NCBI GenBank assembly: GCA_947450745.1
Contig: CANFYD010000029.1
Coordinates: forward strand, 1 to 14,832
DNA from: Burkholderiales bacterium
Lineage (GTDB): Bacteria > Pseudomonadota > Gammaproteobacteria > Burkholderiales > Burkholderiaceae_C
Direction: 5' to 3'
DNA length: 14,832 nt
In this document: positions 12,644-14,832 of the stretch, piece after piece
Layout: every line of letters begins with the position of its first letter
How positions within the stretch are numbered: the first letter of the stretch is position 1
Notes under the pieces: generated by a model
Databases searched by the model: none
Told to the model about the DNA's origin: nothing
What the model saw: the letters and a program-made list of their open reading frames with translations, nothing else
Position numbers and translations under genes: made by a program

Positions 12644-13962
12644 AGGATGGCGCGGAAGTCGTTCACATTCGTCAAGGTCGGTCCGGTGATGACGGAGTCG
12701 CCCAGGCTGGAGAAAAAGCCGTGGCCGTTGTTATTGGCCAAGCTGTCGCGGGCCTTAAGCCCGAGCGTGCGGGCACGGGTCAGCGTGTCGGGGCCGATGC
12801 GAGCGCCGGCGATTTCTTCGATGCCGTCGACGCCGTCGGTGTCGCCCGCCAAGGCGTGAATGCGCGGGTTGCCGTCGAGTGCGATCGCCATCGCCAGCAG
12901 GCATTCCACATTGCGCCCGCCGCGCCCCTGGCCGCGCAGCGTCACCGTGCTTTCGCCGCCGGACAAGAGCACGCAGGGCGCGCTGAACGGCTGGTTGCGG
13001 GCCGCCACTTGATGGGCAATGCCGGCCAACAGCAAGCCCATGTCGCGGGCTTCGCCTTCCAGTGAGTCGCCCAAAATATGGGCGGAGTAGCCGGCTTGGC
13101 GAGCCACCAAGGCGGCCGCCTCCAAGGCCATTTGCGGGGTCGCGATCAAGTGGGTTTCACAAGCAGCCAGCCGTGGGTCGCCCGGCTTGACCGACTCGCC
13201 TGCGCCACTTTCCAGCAGCGCGCGGATCGGAGGTGCCGGCTCGATGCCGTAGCGGCGCAGGATGTCCAGCGCATCGGCGCAGCTGCTGGGGTCGGCCACG
13301 GTCGGACCGGAAGCGATATTGATCGGGTCATCGCCCGGCACATCGGAGATCAGCAACGTGATCACCCGCGCCGGGTGGCAGGCCGCCGCCAAGCGCCCGC
13401 CCTTGATGGCCGACAAGTGGCGGCGCACGCAGTTCATCTCGCTGATGGTGGCCCCCGAAGCCAACAGTGCCCGGCTCAGCGCTTGCTTGTGCTCCAGCGT
13501 CAAGCCGGGTGCGGGCAAGGGCAGCAAGCTGGAGCCGCCGCCGGAGATCAAGCACAGCACCACATCGTCGGCGCTCAAATCGGCCACCAAATCGAGCATG
13601 CGCTGGGCGGCTTGCTCGCCGGCCGCATCCGGTACCGGGTGCGCCGCTTCGACGATCTCGATGCGCTCGCACGCGACGGCATAGCCGTAGCGCGTCACCA
13701 CCAAGCCGGACAGTGCAGACAAGGGCCCCGACCAGCTGTCCTCCACCGCTCGCGCCATCGCCGCCGAGGCTTTGCCCGCGCCGATCACGATCAGCCGCCC
13801 GTTGCCGAGCGACGCCGGGTCCGGCAGATAGGCCGGCACGCACAAAGCCGGTTGGGCGCTGGCGATGGCGGCGTCGAACATGCTCAACAGCAGCGCTTGG
13901 CTCGGGTTGCCTGGCGTGCTGGCGCTGGTGGCAGGCGTGTTGACGCTGGAGGTTTGCTTCAT
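12631..13962 (-). CDS. ttuD: Glycerate 2-kinase (MOFRL family, TtuD/GckA-like)
   Basis: A 443-residue cytoplasmic kinase that phosphorylates D-glycerate to 2-phosphoglycerate; old annotations call it hydroxypyruvate reductase TtuD. Family motifs are all present: GAGKASAAMA (61-70), SGGGSSLLPLPAPG (140-153), NCVRRHLSAIKGGRLA (177-192), ISDVPGDDPINIASGPT (205-221), and in the MOFRL domain LSGGESTV (333-340), GRGGRNVE (346-353) and AGDTDGVDG (372-380). The ATG at 13962 has AAAGG upstream and gives the normal length; the frame stays open to 14157, but that extension is Arg/Cys/Pro-rich leader. It follows the pyk remnant by 103 bp. In intact glyoxylate operons this enzyme works after Gcl and tartronate semialdehyde reductase; here the upstream steps are broken. 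Confidence 0.93.
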   Translation of the reverse strand: MKQTSSVNTPATSASTPGNPSQALLLSMFDAAIASAQPALCVPAYLPDPASLGNGRLIVIGAGKASAAMARAVEDSWSGPLSALSGLVVTRYGYAVACERIEIVEAAHPVPDAAGEQAAQRMLDLVADLSADDVVLCLISGGGSSLLPLPAPGLTLEHKQALSRALLASGATISEMNCVRRHLSAIKGGRLAAACHPARVITLLISDVPGDDPINIASGPTVADPSSCADALDILRRYGIEPAPPIRALLESGAGESVKPGDPRLAACETHLIATPQMALEAAALVARQAGYSAHILGDSLEGEARDMGLLLAGIAHQVAARNQPFSAPCVLLSGGESTVTLRGQGRGGRNVECLLAMAIALDGNPRIHALAGDTDGVDGIEEIAGARIGPDTLTRARTLGLKARDSLANNNGHGFFSSLGDSVITGPTLTNVNDFRAILITA

Positions 13963-14024
13963 GACCGACCTTTGCAATGACTGTTGGGCCGGGAGTGTGC
14001 CCGACTCGAAGCTTCGATACCGAG

Positions 14025-14055
14025 CACCCCTCGGTTGGGCGTTCGTTGAGGGGTG
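14025..14055. promoter_or_regulatory. Stem-loop sequence between pyk remnant and glycerate kinase gene
   Basis: CACCCCTC and GAGGGGTG form perfect 8-bp arms around a 15-base loop. A 12-bp palindrome, TCGAAGCTTCGA, lies next to it at 14006-14017. Both fall in the 103-bp leader of the minus-strand kinase. No T-run follows, so a simple intrinsic terminator is not supported. Confidence 0.35.
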
Positions 14056-14065
14056 TCCGGGGGAC

Positions 14066-14383
14066 TCACACGGTGGCAATGCGCAGCAGATTGGTGGTGC
14101 CGTTGGTGCCAAACGGCATACCGGCAATCGAAACGATGGTCTGGCCTGTTTTCGCAAAGCCTTCGCGCTGAGCGATGGTGCATGCCATCTCCGTCATCTG
14201 GTGCACATCGCTGACATCGGCGATGTGCACCGAATGAACACCCCACACCAAGGACAGGCGACGCGCTGTTGCAAGTCTTGGCGTCAGGCTCAACACCGGT
14301 GCAGTCGGCCTTTCGCGGGCTGCCCGCAAGCTGGTGTAGCCGGAGCTGGTGTAGCAAACGATCGCCGTGGCCTGCAGCAGCGT
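14066..14383 (-). pseudogene. pyk: Pyruvate kinase, C-terminal fragment only
   Basis: About 105 codons corresponding to the C-terminal domain of a betaproteobacterial pyruvate kinase. Reading starts at TLLQATAIVCYTSSGYTSL (from 14383), then RERPTAPVLSLTP, ARRLSLVWGVHSVH, a helical stretch EMACTIAQREGFAKTGQ and the closing SIAGMPFGTNGTTNLLRIATV before TGA (14066-14068). The catalytic TIM-barrel and B domains, about three quarters of the enzyme, are missing. Upstream it joins directly to a gcl fragment in a different frame, so no intact pyruvate kinase can be made from here. The fragment itself has no internal stop, suggesting that the fusion is fairly recent or an assembly error. Confidence 0.88.
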
Positions 14384-14832
14384 CGGTTTCCGTAGCGGTG
14401 GCTGGTTTGCAAGCCCATCATGCCGGCCATCAACGGGTGGTCGTCAGGAATGCTGCCCCAGCCCATCAGGGTGGGAATGACCGGCACACCAGTCAACTCG
14501 GCCAGCTCGACCAGCAAGTCGCTCGCATCGGCATTGATGATGCCGCCGCCCGCCGCCCGCCACGAGCAACGGCCGCTGCGCCGCCCCCAGCATGTCCAAG
14601 GCCTTCTCGATCTGCTTGTGGGTGACGTGGGGTTTGTAGACCGGCAGCGGCTCGTAGGTGTCGATGTCGAATTCGATCTCGGCCATCTGCACGTCGAAGG
14701 GCAGGTCCAGCAGCACGGGGCCCGGGTGGCCCGAGCGCATCAGGTGAAAGGCCTGCTGAACGGCGCGCGGCACTTGTCCGGGTTCACGCACGGCACTAGG
14801 TCACCGGCTTGCTGATCGCCTCGATGTCGACC
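14384..14832 (-). pseudogene. gcl: Glyoxylate carboligase (tartronate-semialdehyde synthase) fragment with frameshifts
   Basis: Homology to the ThDP enzyme Gcl runs through all three minus-strand frames. From the right edge: VDIEAISKPVT and then a TAG stop (14796-14798). In a second frame from 14791: REPGQVPRAVQQAFHLMRSG, PVLLDLPFDVQMAEIEFDID, YEPLPVYKP, up to LLVAGGG. In a third frame: INADASDLLVELAELTGVPV, PTLMGWGSIPDDHPLMAGM and GLQTSHRYGN, ending at about 14386. E. coli Gcl has the same order (KPVSKMAVTVRE, VIVAGGGVINADA, HRYGNATLLASD). The segment matches roughly the second quarter of a ~590-residue enzyme; the 5' part lies outside the window and the 3' half is absent, replaced by pyk. 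The product must be non-functional if the sequence is right. Confidence 0.9.

Noticed and set aside
13078..13980. Plus-strand open frame (300 codons) opposite the glycerate kinase
   Set aside because: It is rich in Arg, Gln and Gly with no recognisable motif; the kinase on the other strand carries every family motif.

Overview
The window looks like a chromosomal segment of a GC-rich betaproteobacterium, most likely order Burkholderiales (Roseateles/Paucibacter/Rubrivivax-like). This is inferred from codon usage, a PEP-CTERM protein, a DUF2069/YihY pair, an OmpV-type porin and the style of the gcl/glycerate-kinase/pyk locus. No tRNA, rRNA, CRISPR array, integrase or transposase is visible.

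Layout. (1) 1-3037, minus strand: start of a bacterial cellulose synthase operon, in transcription order bcsD, a bcsR/bcsP-like gene, bcsQ and bcsA; bcsA runs off the left edge after 357 codons. (2) 3038-4239: 1.2 kb with no convincing gene. The half next to bcsD is very AT-rich with several inverted repeats (probable control region). The distal part holds a diverged ~141-bp tandem duplication. (3) 4240-6160, minus strand: a FAD-linked D-2-hydroxyacid dehydrogenase behind a DUF2069 membrane protein. Divergent from them, with only 18 bp between start codons, is a YihY-family membrane protein (6179-7414). (4) 7403-10272: threonine-to-glycine module. An XRE-cupin regulator is divergent from kbl and a short-chain (SDR-type) threonine dehydrogenase; the gap carries a plausible promoter and a perfect 20-bp palindrome. 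(5) 10317-11225: MipA/OmpV-type outer-membrane protein, convergent with a PEP-CTERM secreted protein (11241-12350). (6) 12631-14832, minus strand: an intact glycerate 2-kinase preceded by the wreckage of a glyoxylate-to-pyruvate operon. A pyruvate kinase 3' fragment is fused to a gcl (glyoxylate carboligase) fragment that itself carries two frameshifts and a stop codon.

How the genes fit together. BcsA makes cellulose; the BcsQ ATPase and the BcsR/P-like protein are predicted synthase regulators/localisers, and BcsD organises export of parallel glucan chains. Tdh and Kbl convert threonine to glycine plus acetyl-CoA, probably controlled by the divergent cupin regulator. The right end once formed part of glyoxylate -> tartronate semialdehyde -> glycerate -> phosphoglycerate -> pyruvate; only the glycerate kinase step is intact here.

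Most notable points: the gcl::pyk decay series, the regulator palindrome at kbl, the bcsD-first hybrid cellulose operon with its AT-rich control region, and the tandem repeat whose copies differ mostly at synonymous sites in one plus-strand frame. I see no clear candidate for a wholly new multi-gene system.
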